Assembly: GCF_012272825.1 (NCBI RefSeq)
Contig: NZ_JAAWWS010000157.1
Span: forward strand, 130,888 to 194,887
DNA length: 64,000 bases
Direction of reading: 5' to 3'
Source of the DNA: Wenzhouxiangella sp. XN79A
Lineage (GTDB): Bacteria > Pseudomonadota > Gammaproteobacteria > Xanthomonadales > Wenzhouxiangellaceae
Shown: positions 36,314-45,535 of the stretch, piece by piece
How positions within the stretch are numbered: position 1 is the stretch's first letter
How the letters are laid out: each line of letters opens with the position of its first letter
Translations under genes and position numbers: made by a program
Notes under the pieces: generated by a model
What the model was told of the DNA's origin: nothing
The model's input: the letters and a program-made list of their open reading frames with translations, nothing else
Database searches by the model: none

Positions 36314-36436
36314 CGGTCGATCGCTCGCCGGGGACGGGTCGCTGCCGGGCGCAGGGCGCTACTGACGATCGCCGAACGAAGGGTTGTCGTGCCGTAGTGC
36401 GTATAGGCCATCGAACTCTCGCGATTCGAGATCCTC

Positions 36437-39400
36437 ATGATGCAATCGGACTGTCCGCCTCTCCACGTTCGGCCGCCCCGGCCGCGTCATCGCCACGAAC
36501 GGCTGCGTGGCCTGGGGGTGTGTCTCTTACTGCTGGCCGCCGGCCTCCTGACGACACCCGGCCTTGCGCAGACCACGATCACTACGACCGACGGACGGGT
36601 CGAGGGGCCGCTCTACGTCAAGGCCATCAATACCGGGGCCGGGGACTTCTTCGGTCGCAGCGTGGCGGCCGACGGCGACACCTTCGTCGTGGCGGCGCCC
36701 CTGGAAAGCTCGGCATCGGCCGATGACCCGTCGGACGACTCGCTGACCAGCTCGGGGAGCGTGCATGTCTATGTTCGCGAGCCGGACGGAGACTGGCAAC
36801 ACCAGGCCTTTCTGAAGGCCGACAATGCCGGTTCGGGGGACACGTTCGGGTCGGCCGTGGCCCTTTCGGGCGACACGCTGGTGATCGGAGCCGCCGGCGA
36901 AGGCAGCGCCGCTTCCGGCGTCGATGGCAACGGTTCCGACAACACGGCGCCAGGGGCGGGCGCCGTCTACGTGTTCGTGCGCGACGGCAATGGCACCTGG
37001 ACCCAGCAGGCCTACCTGAAGGCCTCGAACCCGGACGCCGAGGATGGCTTCGGGTCGTCGGTCGACATCGACGGGGACCGGATCGTGGTCGGGGCGCCCT
37101 TCGAAGACAGTTTCTCGACCGGCGTCGACGGCAACCAGCTCGACGACACGGTGCCGGATGCCGGTGCGGCCTACGTGTTCGTGCGCGACGAATCGGGGAA
37201 CTGGACGCAGGAGGCCTACCTCAAGGCCCATAACACCGGTGCCGGCGACCAGTTCGGTTCGTCGGTCGGCATCACCACCGGCACTCTTCGCGACATCGTC
37301 GTGGTCGGAGCGCTGGGCGAAGACAGCTCGGCCACGGGGATCGACGGAGACGGATCCGATGATTCCCTGCCCGACGCCGGCGCGGCCTACCTCTACTACA
37401 TCGAGACCTTCGAGCCGAACGAACCCTGGATCTACGCCGACTACCTGAAACCCAGCGAAGCGTTCGAGCGTGCCCGCTTCGGCAGTTCGGTGGCCATCGA
37501 CGGCAGGGACGTGCTGGTCGGTGCGCCCTATCACGGCGTGGGCGAGATCGGCGCAGCGTTTCTCTTCAAGGAGAATGCTTCGATCGACAGTACCTTCGAG
37601 TACGCCTATATCGTGGCACCGAACGCCGACTTCGGCGACCTGTTCGGCGGTGGGGTCGATGTGCGCGGAGGGCGTATCGTCATCGGCGCCCGGGACGAAG
37701 CGAGCGGTTCGGCGGGCGTGGACGGCAATCAGGCGGACAACTCGACGTTGAATGCCGGCGCCGCCTATGTCTATCAGCCCCTGGGGGGGCGCCTCTGGCA
37801 CACGGCATACCTCAAAGCGAACAATCCGGACCCGAACGACTATTTCGGCTCCGGCGACGTTGCGATCGGCAATGAGTTCGTCGTCATCGGAGCGCACCTC
37901 GAGGACAGTGCATCCGTCGGCATCGGGGGCAACCCGCAAGACGACTCGCTCTCGCAGGCGGGTGCAGCGTACGTCTACGACGCGCCCGCCATCTATACGA
38001 TGTCCGTCGATATCGAGAACCTGGCCGGCAGCGGCATGCGCGGACGCCTGAACGGTGTCGAACGGAACGCTACCTCACCGGGCCCCGCTTCAGCGATCGG
38101 TTTCAACGAGCCGGCGCTGTTCGACGGCGATGAGTACACGTTCGAAATCATCCAGCAACCCTCCGACCCCGATCAGATCTGCGAACCGTTCACGATCACC
38201 GGGGTCATCGATGGCCCGCCCGAGGATCTGATCGTGACCTGTCCCGTGATTCCTCCGCCCCCGTCCTATCCGGTCGGCGGCGCGGTCACGGGGCTGGTCG
38301 GCAGCGGCCTCGTGCTGCGGCTGAACGATGGCGACGACCTGAGCATCGCCGGCAACGGGGCGTTCGAGTTCTCGAATCCGCTCGAGCAAGGTGGGTCCTA
38401 CGGCGTCACGGTGGCCTCGCAGCCCACCTCGCCCGACCAGTTCTGCGTCGTCGGGCAGGGTGCCGGGATCGTCGGGGAGGGGCCGATCGACGACGTCGAG
38501 GTCCGCTGCGCCCAGCCGTTGCCCGTGGCTGACTACGCCGTCGATGCCTACATCAAGGCGACCAACACCGACAGCCGTGATGAATACGCCTCCTCGATCG
38601 CGCTGGACGGCAACACGCTGGTCGTCGGCGCGCCCGGGGAGGATTCCGCGATCGGCGGCATCGGCGGCCCGCCGGCCAACAACGCCGGCAACGGCAGCGG
38701 TGCGGTCTACGTCTACGTCCGGGACGAGCTCGGCGGCTGGACGCCCCAGGCCTACATCAAGGCGCCGTTCCCCGAAGACGGCGATGCCTTCGGTTCTGCC
38801 GTTGCCCTGTCCGGCGACACGCTGGCGGTGGCGGCGATCGGCGAGGACAGCGACTCGACGGGATTCAACGGCGATCAGCTCAACGACGACGCGAGCGACT
38901 CCGGCGCGGTCTACGTCCTGACGCGCAATGGCAGCGGCCAGTGGCTCTACGAGGCCTACCTGAAGCCCTCCAATACCGATTCCGACGACGAGTTCGGCGC
39001 TTCGCTGGCGCTCGACGGCGATACGCTGGTGGTCGGCGCGCCGGCCGAGGACGGTGCGGCGCCGGGCGTGGACGGCGACGACGCCAGCAACGACGCGCGG
39101 GATTCCGGCGCGGCCTACGTGTTCGTTCGAGACGGGACGACCTGGTCGCAACAGGCCTACCTGAAGGCGACGAACCCCGATATCCAGGACGACTTCGGCA
39201 ACGCCGTCGCCCTCCGGGGCGATCGAATCGTGGTCGGCAGCCCGGGCGAAGACAGCTCGTCGAACGGCGTCGACGCCAACCCCCTGGACAACGAAGCGCC
39301 GGCCGCCGGCGCCGTCTACGTGTTCGATCGCTTCGGCACGACCTGGACCCCTTCGGCCTACATCAAGGCCCTGGACCCGGAGACCGGCGATCAGTTCGGG

Positions 39401-41548
39401 GACGCCGTGGCGCTGACCGACGAATGGCTCGCCGTTGCCGCGTATCGTGAGGACGGGCCCGGCAACGCGACGTTCGAAGCCGGCACGGTCTACCTGTTCG
39501 AATGGAGCGGCGCGGCCTGGGCGGCGCGCGGCAAGCTCCGGCCAACGCACCCGGACGCCGAAGACCAGTTCGGCATCGACATCGACCTCGACGGCGACCG
39601 GCTGGTGGTCGGCGCCTGGCTCGAGGACAGCGCATCGTCCGGCGTGGGCGGCGACGGCAGTGATGATTCCCTGACCAGGGCCGGGGCCGCCTACCTGTTC
39701 CGCTTGTTCGACGGCGCCTGGCAGTTCGAACACTACCTCAAGCCGTCGGTCACGGACTTCAACGACCAGTTCGGGAGAACGGTCGCCCTGTCCAACGGGC
39801 TGATCGCCGTCGGTTCGATCGCCGAGGATGGTTCCTCGACGGGCCTCGGCGGTGATCCGCTCGACAACGCAGCGACCTCGGCCGGCGCGGTCTGGACCTT
39901 CGACGCGACGCGGACGACGATCGGCGGCCAGGTCGATGGCCTGGCCGGCAGCGGGCTGGTGCTGGAGCTGGTCGGCGTCGAAACGCTGCCGGTCGCGTCC
40001 GACGGAAGCTTTACCTTCGCGACCCCGGTCGCCAGCGGCTCGCCCTGGGAGGTCCGGGTCGCGGCCTCGCCCACGGGGCCCGACCAGACCTGTGAGGTCG
40101 TCAACGGGTCGGGCGTGCTCGGCAGTCAAGCGGTGGTCGATGTCCAGGTCGACTGCAGCAGCGGGTTCACGATCGGCGGCACCGTCGTCGGCGCTGAAGG
40201 ACCGGGTCTCGTGCTGCGAAACGCCGGCGAGGACCTGACGATCACGGCCAACGGCGCGTTCGCGTTCGTCCAGGCCGTGGCCGACGGCGGAGCGTACGCG
40301 GTCAGCATCGTCTCGACGCCCGATTCACCGCCGCAGCAGTGCCAGCTGATCAACGGCAGCGGTACGGTGCAGGGTGCGCCCGTCTCCGATGTGCAGGTGC
40401 AGTGCCAGACCCTGTATCGGGTCCGGGGGGACGTCGCCGGCGCTGCCGGTCCGGGCCTCGTGCTGCAGAACAACGGCGGCGATGACCTGACCATCACGTC
40501 CAACGGGCCGTTCCAGTTCGAGGGCCTGCTGCTCGACGGCGAAGCCTATGCCGTCACCGTGCGCTCGTCGCCCGCCTCACCGCCACAGAACTGCATCGTC
40601 GGCAACGGCAGCGGAACGGTCCAGGGCCAGAACGTCGTCGATGTCCAGGTCACCTGCCGGACCTTCCACGCCATCGGCGGCACCGTCACCGGCGCGGCCG
40701 GCCCGGGACTGGTGCTGCAGAACAACGGCGGCGACGACCTGGCCATCGCGGCCAACGGGCCGTTCCAGTTCGGCCAGCTGCAGCTGCCGGGCTCGACCTA
40801 CGACGTGACCGTGCTGTCGGCACCGAGCAGTCCGGAACAGCTCTGCCGCGTGCTCGACGGCAGCGGTACGGTCGGCCAGGGCGATGTGACCGACATCGTC
40901 GTCCAGTGCCGGCTGGCGCGCCGCATCGGCGGTACGGTGACCGGGCTCGAGGGCAGCGGCCTGGTGCTGGAGCTCAACGGTGAAGCCCAGCTGCCGATCT
41001 CGACCAACGGACCGTTCCAGTTCCCCGATCCGATTCCGGACGGGTTCACCTACGACGTGACCGTCGTCGGGTTCCCGCAGGCCCCGGAGCAGGCCTGCAC
41101 GGTCACCAACGGCAGCGGCACGGCGAGCGGCGGCGACGTCGCGGATGTCGCGATCGCCTGCGAGACGACGGCCGAGACGGGCCGGATCCGGTTCCGGACC
41201 GGGCTGATCGAGGTCGACGAGGCCGACGGGATGGCCATGGTCGAGGTCGAACGGGTCGGCGGCACGGACGGTGTGATCGAGGTCGCCGTCGTCAGCCAGG
41301 CCGGTTCGGCCGTCGAAGGCGTGGACTACCTGGCGGTGAACGAGACACTGATCTGGGCGGACGGCGATGCAACGGTGTGGCCTGTGGCCGTGGGCCTGGT
41401 CGACGACGTCGACGCCGAGCCCGTCGAGGACTTCGAGCTGGTGCTGGTGCGGCCGTCGTATCAGACGCCGCTGGGCAGTCCGGCGACCGTCTCGATCCGC
41501 ATCTTCGACGACGAGACCGTGCTGTTCGCCAGCGGATTCGAGGATTGA
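36437..41548 (+). CDS. giant secreted FG-GAP protein with two seven-bladed propellers, Ig-like repeats and a Calx-beta domain
   Basis: A 1703-residue exported protein. After a signal peptide (about 1-45, cleaved near LAQ) come seven blades of about 65 residues with the theme D-x-F-G-x-S-V-A, G-D-x-L-V-V-G-A-P, and A-G-A-V-Y-V-F. Two Ig-like units follow, then seven more blades, then five Ig-like units of about 80 residues (G-S-G-L-V-L ... N-G-S-G-T-V ... V-x-C). Next is a Calx-beta domain (about 1570-1690). Each Ig-like unit keeps two cysteines, suggesting a disulfide. The tail TVLFASGFED resembles two other exported proteins here. The likely role is adhesion or surface display, as for integrin-alpha-like FG-GAP proteins. 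No enzyme domain is seen. Confidence 0.92.
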   Translation: MMQSDCPPLHVRPPRPRHRHERLRGLGVCLLLLAAGLLTTPGLAQTTITTTDGRVEGPLYVKAINTGAGDFFGRSVAADGDTFVVAAPLESSASADDPSDDSLTSSGSVHVYVREPDGDWQHQAFLKADNAGSGDTFGSAVALSGDTLVIGAAGEGSAASGVDGNGSDNTAPGAGAVYVFVRDGNGTWTQQAYLKASNPDAEDGFGSSVDIDGDRIVVGAPFEDSFSTGVDGNQLDDTVPDAGAAYVFVRDESGNWTQEAYLKAHNTGAGDQFGSSVGITTGTLRDIVVVGALGEDSSATGIDGDGSDDSLPDAGAAYLYYIETFEPNEPWIYADYLKPSEAFERARFGSSVAIDGRDVLVGAPYHGVGEIGAAFLFKENASIDSTFEYAYIVAPNADFGDLFGGGVDVRGGRIVIGARDEASGSAGVDGNQADNSTLNAGAAYVYQPLGGRLWHTAYLKANNPDPNDYFGSGDVAIGNEFVVIGAHLEDSASVGIGGNPQDDSLSQAGAAYVYDAPAIYTMSVDIENLAGSGMRGRLNGVERNATSPGPASAIGFNEPALFDGDEYTFEIIQQPSDPDQICEPFTITGVIDGPPEDLIVTCPVIPPPPSYPVGGAVTGLVGSGLVLRLNDGDDLSIAGNGAFEFSNPLEQGGSYGVTVASQPTSPDQFCVVGQGAGIVGEGPIDDVEVRCAQPLPVADYAVDAYIKATNTDSRDEYASSIALDGNTLVVGAPGEDSAIGGIGGPPANNAGNGSGAVYVYVRDELGGWTPQAYIKAPFPEDGDAFGSAVALSGDTLAVAAIGEDSDSTGFNGDQLNDDASDSGAVYVLTRNGSGQWLYEAYLKPSNTDSDDEFGASLALDGDTLVVGAPAEDGAAPGVDGDDASNDARDSGAAYVFVRDGTTWSQQAYLKATNPDIQDDFGNAVALRGDRIVVGSPGEDSSSNGVDANPLDNEAPAAGAVYVFDRFGTTWTPSAYIKALDPETGDQFGDAVALTDEWLAVAAYREDGPGNATFEAGTVYLFEWSGAAWAARGKLRPTHPDAEDQFGIDIDLDGDRLVVGAWLEDSASSGVGGDGSDDSLTRAGAAYLFRLFDGAWQFEHYLKPSVTDFNDQFGRTVALSNGLIAVGSIAEDGSSTGLGGDPLDNAATSAGAVWTFDATRTTIGGQVDGLAGSGLVLELVGVETLPVASDGSFTFATPVASGSPWEVRVAASPTGPDQTCEVVNGSGVLGSQAVVDVQVDCSSGFTIGGTVVGAEGPGLVLRNAGEDLTITANGAFAFVQAVADGGAYAVSIVSTPDSPPQQCQLINGSGTVQGAPVSDVQVQCQTLYRVRGDVAGAAGPGLVLQNNGGDDLTITSNGPFQFEGLLLDGEAYAVTVRSSPASPPQNCIVGNGSGTVQGQNVVDVQVTCRTFHAIGGTVTGAAGPGLVLQNNGGDDLAIAANGPFQFGQLQLPGSTYDVTVLSAPSSPEQLCRVLDGSGTVGQGDVTDIVVQCRLARRIGGTVTGLEGSGLVLELNGEAQLPISTNGPFQFPDPIPDGFTYDVTVVGFPQAPEQACTVTNGSGTASGGDVADVAIACETTAETGRIRFRTGLIEVDEADGMAMVEVERVGGTDGVIEVAVVSQAGSAVEGVDYLAVNETLIWADGDATVWPVAVGLVDDVDAEPVEDFELVLVRPSYQTPLGSPATVSIRIFDDETVLFASGFED

Positions 41549-41556
41549 CAGGAAAC

Positions 41557-41584
41557 CGCCCGGGCCGAGAAGCCCGGGCGGTGC
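41557..41584. terminator. strong GC hairpin between FG-GAP gene and sugar dehydrogenase gene
   Basis: A perfect 11-bp inverted repeat ACCGCCCGGGC with a 6-nt loop lies 8 bp past the FG-GAP stop and 24 bp past the convergent stop. It has no clear U-tract but is well placed as a bidirectional terminator. Confidence 0.65.
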
Positions 41585-41608
41585 AGTGGCGATTCCGGCA
41601 GCGTCTGC

Positions 41609-42769
41609 TCAGCCCGCCGGGCGGATGCGCCAGACGCCGTCGTTGCCCTCGCCGTTGTCGGTGACCAGGTAGATGAAGCCGTCCGGGCCGACGCGCACGT
41701 CGCGCACGCGGCCGACTTCGCCCTGGATCAGGCGCTCTTCGTGGACCACCTCGCCGTCTTCCCAGACGATTCGACGGATCTGCTCGGTGGCCAGGCCGCC
41801 GGCGAGGAAGTTGCCTTGCCAGGCCGGGAAGGTGTCGTCGACCAGCACGGCCAGGCCCGACGGGTGCAGGCCCGGCGTCCAGTCGATCACCGGATCGACG
41901 ATGCCGGCCATCGAGCGGCGGGTGTAGTCGAAGTAGCGTTCCTCGGTGCGGTAGTCGCGGCCCCGCGAGACCACCGGCCAGCCGTAGTTCGCGCCGGGCG
42001 TCATCAGGTTCAGTTCGTCGCCGCCGCGCGGGCCGTGCTCCGTCGACCACACCTGGCCCGTTTCCGGATGGACCACCAGGCCCTGGATGTTGCGGTTGCC
42101 GGAGGTCCAGATCTCGGGGCGCGCATCGCTGCGGCTGGCAAAGGGATTGTCGGCGGGGATGCTGCCGTCGTCGTTCATGCGCAGCAGGGTGCCGGCGTGA
42201 TCGTTGAGGTCCTGGGCGCGCGGCGGCTCGGCGCCGCGATCGCCGATGCTCATCAGCAGCGTGCCGTCGGGCAGCCACGCCAGCCGCGAGCCGTAGTGGC
42301 GGCCGGGGGTCGAGAAGCGGTCCTGGATGAACACCTGCTCGACGTCGACCAGCCGGTCGCCGTCGAGCCTGCCGCGCGACAGGGTCGTCGCGGAGTCGAC
42401 GCCGTCGGGGCCGGCCTGCGACCAGCTGAAGTAGACCCAGTCGTTCTCGCCGTCGCCGTAGTCGGGATGGGTGACGACATCGAGCAGGCCGCCCTGGCCG
42501 CGGGCGGCCACCTCGGGCACGCCGTCGATCTCGGTCACGTCGCCGTCGAGCGTGACCCGCAGCAGGCGGCCGGGCCGCTCGGTGACCAGCAGGTCGCCGT
42601 CGGGCAGGAAGGTCAGCGCCCAGGGTTCGCTGAGGCCCTCGGCGATGGCCTCGAGTTCGATCGGCTGGTACTCGGTGCGCAGGCGCTCGGCGGCAGCGGG
42701 CAGCGACGCGATCGCCAGGCCCAGCGCGGCGAGGACGGCAGACGTCGAACGGGAACGGAATCGCAACAT
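41609..42769 (-). CDS. PQQ-type sugar dehydrogenase (soluble aldose dehydrogenase-like), exported
   Basis: A 386-residue periplasmic protein of the YliI/Asd and soluble glucose dehydrogenase family, a six-bladed propeller that oxidises aldoses with PQQ and passes electrons to the respiratory chain. The signal peptide is about 28 residues. Family motifs include EGLSEPWALTFLPDG, ARGQGGLLDV, PGRHYGSRLAW, EHGPRGGDELN and the final DNGEGNDGVWRI. Start 42769 directly precedes the signal peptide; the frame is open upstream but overlaps the divergent MFS gene. No PQQ synthesis gene is present, so the cofactor must come from elsewhere. Confidence 0.92.
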   Translation of the reverse strand: MLRFRSRSTSAVLAALGLAIASLPAAAERLRTEYQPIELEAIAEGLSEPWALTFLPDGDLLVTERPGRLLRVTLDGDVTEIDGVPEVAARGQGGLLDVVTHPDYGDGENDWVYFSWSQAGPDGVDSATTLSRGRLDGDRLVDVEQVFIQDRFSTPGRHYGSRLAWLPDGTLLMSIGDRGAEPPRAQDLNDHAGTLLRMNDDGSIPADNPFASRSDARPEIWTSGNRNIQGLVVHPETGQVWSTEHGPRGGDELNLMTPGANYGWPVVSRGRDYRTEERYFDYTRRSMAGIVDPVIDWTPGLHPSGLAVLVDDTFPAWQGNFLAGGLATEQIRRIVWEDGEVVHEERLIQGEVGRVRDVRVGPDGFIYLVTDNGEGNDGVWRIRPAG

Positions 42770-42892
42770 CGTGGATCTCCAGGGTCGATAATGCTTCCGA
42801 TGATAGCCGACCGGCGCTTTGTTCCCGTGTCGGCGGTCGGCTGCGATACCCTGACGGCCCTCGCCACCGGACGCACCGGCCAAGGACTGCCG

Positions 42893-44095
42893 ATGACCGA
42901 TGCCCCGCGCCGCGGGCTGCCGCCCGCCGGCCGCTTCGCGCTGACGGCCGCGCTGTGCTCCAGCGTCGGCCAGACCTTCTTCATCGGCCTGTTCGGGGCC
43001 GAGTTCCGGGCCGCGTTCGGGCTGAGTGACGCGGCCTTCGGCACGCTGTACTCGTCCGCGACCCTGGTCAGCGGACTGACCGTGTTCTGGCTGGGGGCCG
43101 TGGCCGATCACGTCGCGCTGCGCCGGATCGCCGTGGTCGTGGCGCTGGTGCTGGCCGCGGGTGCTGCGGTCGTGGCCACGGCGGCCACGCCGCTGCTGTT
43201 CGCCTGCGGGCTGTTCCTGCTGCGCCTGGCCGGGCAGGGGCTGCTCGGTCATCTGGCGGTGGTCGCGGCCGGCCGCTTCGCCACCGTGCGGCGCGGCCGC
43301 GCGCTGGCCATGGCCAGCTACGGCTTCATCGTCGGCGAGGCGCTGTTTCCCTTCGCATTGGCGCTGGCGCTGGAATCGCTGCACTGGCGCGCGGTCTGGT
43401 GGAGCCTGGCCGCCGTCGCCGCACTGGTCGTCGCACCGCTGCTGTACGTGCTGGCCCGGCCGCTGGTCGGTGATCCGTCGGCCGAAGGCGACGGAGACAC
43501 CCCGGTCGCGCCGCCGCGGATCGGCCGCGGCCGTCTGCTGGTCGACCCGACCTTCCTGCGCATCCTCGCCGTGGTGCTGGTGCCGCCGGTGGTGGTGACC
43601 GCGCTGTTCCTGCACCAGGCGGCGATCGCCGAGCGCCAGGGGTGGGCCATGCTCGCCGTCGGCCAGGCCTTCGCGCTGTTTGCCGCCGCCCAGTTCGCCG
43701 CGTCGTTCGCCGCCGGTCGGTTGATCGACCGCTTCGGGGTCCGGCCGCTGCTGCGGATCGAGCTGGTGCCGCTGGGCCTGGCCCTGCTGGCGCTGGGTGG
43801 GCTGGCGCCGGGGCCGTCGCTGTGGGCGATGTTCGCCGGGCTGGGCCTGACCGCCGGGCTGAACTCGGTGCTGGCCGCGGCAGTGTGGGTGGAGTTCTAC
43901 GGCACCCGCCAGCTGGGCCTGGTGCGCGGGGTGTACATGGCGTTGATGGTGGTCTCGACCGCGCTCGGGCCGGTGGCGCTGGGGCTGCTGCTGGATGCCG
44001 GGGTCGCGCTGTGGAGCATCGGGCTGGTGGTGGCCGGCTACGCCGCGCTGGTGCCGCCGCTGGCCACGCCTGGGCGAACTGCCCGCCGACGCTGA
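42893..44095 (+). CDS. MFS transporter
   Basis: A 400-residue major facilitator with about 12 membrane helices in two halves joined by a charged loop (around residues 195-215). The G-x-x-x-D-R-x-x-R-R-type loop is present as GAVADHVALRR between helices 2 and 3, and as GRLIDRFGVRPL in the second half. The substrate is unknown and no biosynthetic gene next door hints at it. It is divergent from the sugar dehydrogenase with 123 bp between, and its stop lies 3 bp from the convergent FmdB-type gene. Confidence 0.88.
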   Translation: MTDAPRRGLPPAGRFALTAALCSSVGQTFFIGLFGAEFRAAFGLSDAAFGTLYSSATLVSGLTVFWLGAVADHVALRRIAVVVALVLAAGAAVVATAATPLLFACGLFLLRLAGQGLLGHLAVVAAGRFATVRRGRALAMASYGFIVGEALFPFALALALESLHWRAVWWSLAAVAALVVAPLLYVLARPLVGDPSAEGDGDTPVAPPRIGRGRLLVDPTFLRILAVVLVPPVVVTALFLHQAAIAERQGWAMLAVGQAFALFAAAQFAASFAAGRLIDRFGVRPLLRIELVPLGLALLALGGLAPGPSLWAMFAGLGLTAGLNSVLAAAVWVEFYGTRQLGLVRGVYMALMVVSTALGPVALGLLLDAGVALWSIGLVVAGYAALVPPLATPGRTARRR

Positions 44096-44098
44096 ACG

Positions 44099-44383
44099 TC
44101 AGTCGCCCTTGATGATTCTCGGGCCGGTACCGGCGGTCTTCTCGTAGACGCCCTGGCCGATCTTCTTGTACTGGGTGAAGCCGTGCTTCTCGATGTTGTC
44201 CGGCCGCTGCATATGGGCCTTGCCGGAGACCACCTGCGGCGCCGAGATCACGCGCTCGACGGGCGCCCCGCAGCCCGGGCAGGCATCCAGCGGCTCCTCG
44301 GCGAGCTTCTGCAGCTTCGTGAAGCCGTCGCGGCAGTGGCGGCAGCCGTCGGCGCTGGTGGCTCGGTATTCGTAGAACGGCAT
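44099..44383 (-). CDS. FmdB-family zinc ribbon protein
   Basis: A 94-residue protein starting M-P-F-Y-E-Y, the typical beginning of FmdB/CxxC regulatory-type proteins. Two cysteine pairs, C14/C17 and C35/C38, make a zinc ribbon. The C-terminal half is basic and ends RIIKGD. The family was first seen near formamidase genes and its role is still unclear. In Gammaproteobacteria it often lies upstream of aspS, which is not the case here. The start at 44383 is preferred to an upstream ATG since the family begins at MPFYEY. It is divergent from the SDR gene with a 77-bp gap. Confidence 0.88.
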   Translation of the reverse strand: MPFYEYRATSADGCRHCRDGFTKLQKLAEEPLDACPGCGAPVERVISAPQVVSGKAHMQRPDNIEKHGFTQYKKIGQGVYEKTAGTGPRIIKGD

Positions 44384-44460
44384 TCGTGATCGCACCCGGT
44401 TTTGCAGACTGGACGACGATACTATGGGGCGATTCATTGACCGCTGCAAGGATTCCATCG

Positions 44461-45141
44461 ATGAACGAAGACGTCTCGCGCGTCGTGCTGGTCACCGGCG
44501 CGGCCGGCGCCCTGGGCTCGGCGCTGGTGCGCCGCGTGCTGGCCGACGGCGCCGACTGCATCGCGCTGGACCGCGATCGCCGCGGGCTGGAGAGGCTGCA
44601 TGACGGCCTGGCCGCGGAAGGTCGCGCGCCGCTGGTCGTACCGCTGGACCTGGCCGGCGCCGGCCCGGACCACTACGTCGAGCTGGCCGAGTCGCTGCAT
44701 GCCGAGTTCGGCCACGTCGATGCGGTGATCCACGCCGCGGCCGAGTTCAAGGGCCTGCGCACGATCGAGAACCTGCCGCCCGACGAGTGGATGCAGGAAC
44801 TGCAGGCCGGCGTCACCGGCCCGATGCTGCTGACCCGGGCGCTTCTGCCACTGCTGCGTAAGTCTCCCGACGGCCGCGTGGTGTTCGTCATCGACGACCC
44901 CGAGGCCCGCGCCGCGGCCTACTGGGCCGGCTACGGCGTGGCCCAGTCGGCGGTGCGCGCCCTGGCCGCGATGCTGGGCGCCGAGTGTCGCAAACACGGC
45001 CCGGCCGTGACCACCGTCGACCCCGGCCCGTTCTACAGCGGTCTCCGGTCGCGCGTCTGGCCGGCCGAGGACCCGCGCAAGCTGCCGACGGCCGAGGCCG
45101 CCGCGGACATCGTGCTGGCCGCCCTCGACGCGCGGCACTGA
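44461..45141 (+). CDS. YciK-like short-chain dehydrogenase with altered active site
   Basis: A 226-residue SDR similar in layout to YciK. The cofactor motif VTGAAGALG is at 11-19 and the H-A-A segment at 91-93. The C-terminal PGPFYSGLRSRVWPAEDPRKL resembles YciK's end. However, the catalytic serine region reads F-V-I-D-D (142-146), and the expected Tyr-x3-Lys is Y158 followed by Q162. Ser and Lys are thus both missing, so normal SDR catalysis is doubtful. It precedes the HIT-family gene by 36 bp and may be co-transcribed. Confidence 0.88.
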   Translation: MNEDVSRVVLVTGAAGALGSALVRRVLADGADCIALDRDRRGLERLHDGLAAEGRAPLVVPLDLAGAGPDHYVELAESLHAEFGHVDAVIHAAAEFKGLRTIENLPPDEWMQELQAGVTGPMLLTRALLPLLRKSPDGRVVFVIDDPEARAAAYWAGYGVAQSAVRALAAMLGAECRKHGPAVTTVDPGPFYSGLRSRVWPAEDPRKLPTAEAAADIVLAALDARH

Positions 45142-45177
45142 TCGAATTCCCGTTTCCCGAATCCGAAGGAGCCGACC

Positions 45178-45522
45178 ATGAGCGACACCCTGTTCGAGAA
45201 GATCGTGGCCCGGGAGATCCCGGCCGACATCGTCTGGGAAGACGACGAGCTGCTGGCCTTCCGCGACATCGAGCCGCAGGCGCCGGTGCACATCCTGATC
45301 ATCCCCAAGCGGAAGATCCGCACCCTGAACGACCTCGAAACCGAGCACGCCGAGCTGGTCGGCCGCATGGTGCTGGCCGCGCGCGACATCGCGCAGTCCG
45401 AGGGCATTGCCGAAGACGGCTATCGCCTGAACTTCAACTGCAACGAGGGCGGCGGGCAGTCGGTGTGGCATATCCACCTGCACCTGCTGGGTGGGCGGCA
45501 GATGAAGTGGCCCCCCGGCTGA
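45178..45522 (+). CDS. hinT: HIT-family nucleotide hydrolase (HinT-like)
   Basis: A 114-residue purine nucleoside phosphoramidase-type protein. The histidine triad is H98-x-H100-x-H102 in V-W-H-I-H-L-H-L-L-G-G, and the N-terminal half (DTLFEKIVAREIPADIV) matches bacterial HinT closely. The enzyme hydrolyses AMP-lysine-type phosphoramidates and aminoacyl-adenylates. An AAGGAG ribosome binding site precedes the ATG. A tandem repeat array begins 13 bp after its stop. Confidence 0.95.
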   Translation: MSDTLFEKIVAREIPADIVWEDDELLAFRDIEPQAPVHILIIPKRKIRTLNDLETEHAELVGRMVLAARDIAQSEGIAEDGYRLNFNCNEGGGQSVWHIHLHLLGGRQMKWPPG

Positions 45523-45535
45523 AAAATCGCCGGAG

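Noticed and set aside
36384..36407. TTGTCG and TATAGG upstream of the FG-GAP gene as a promoter
   Set aside because: The spacing is only 12 bp, too short for a sigma-70 promoter, so I do not list it.
38090..40129. 679-codon minus-strand frame inside the FG-GAP gene
   Set aside because: Its apparent internal repeats are simply the complement of the FG-GAP blades. It has no independent signal.
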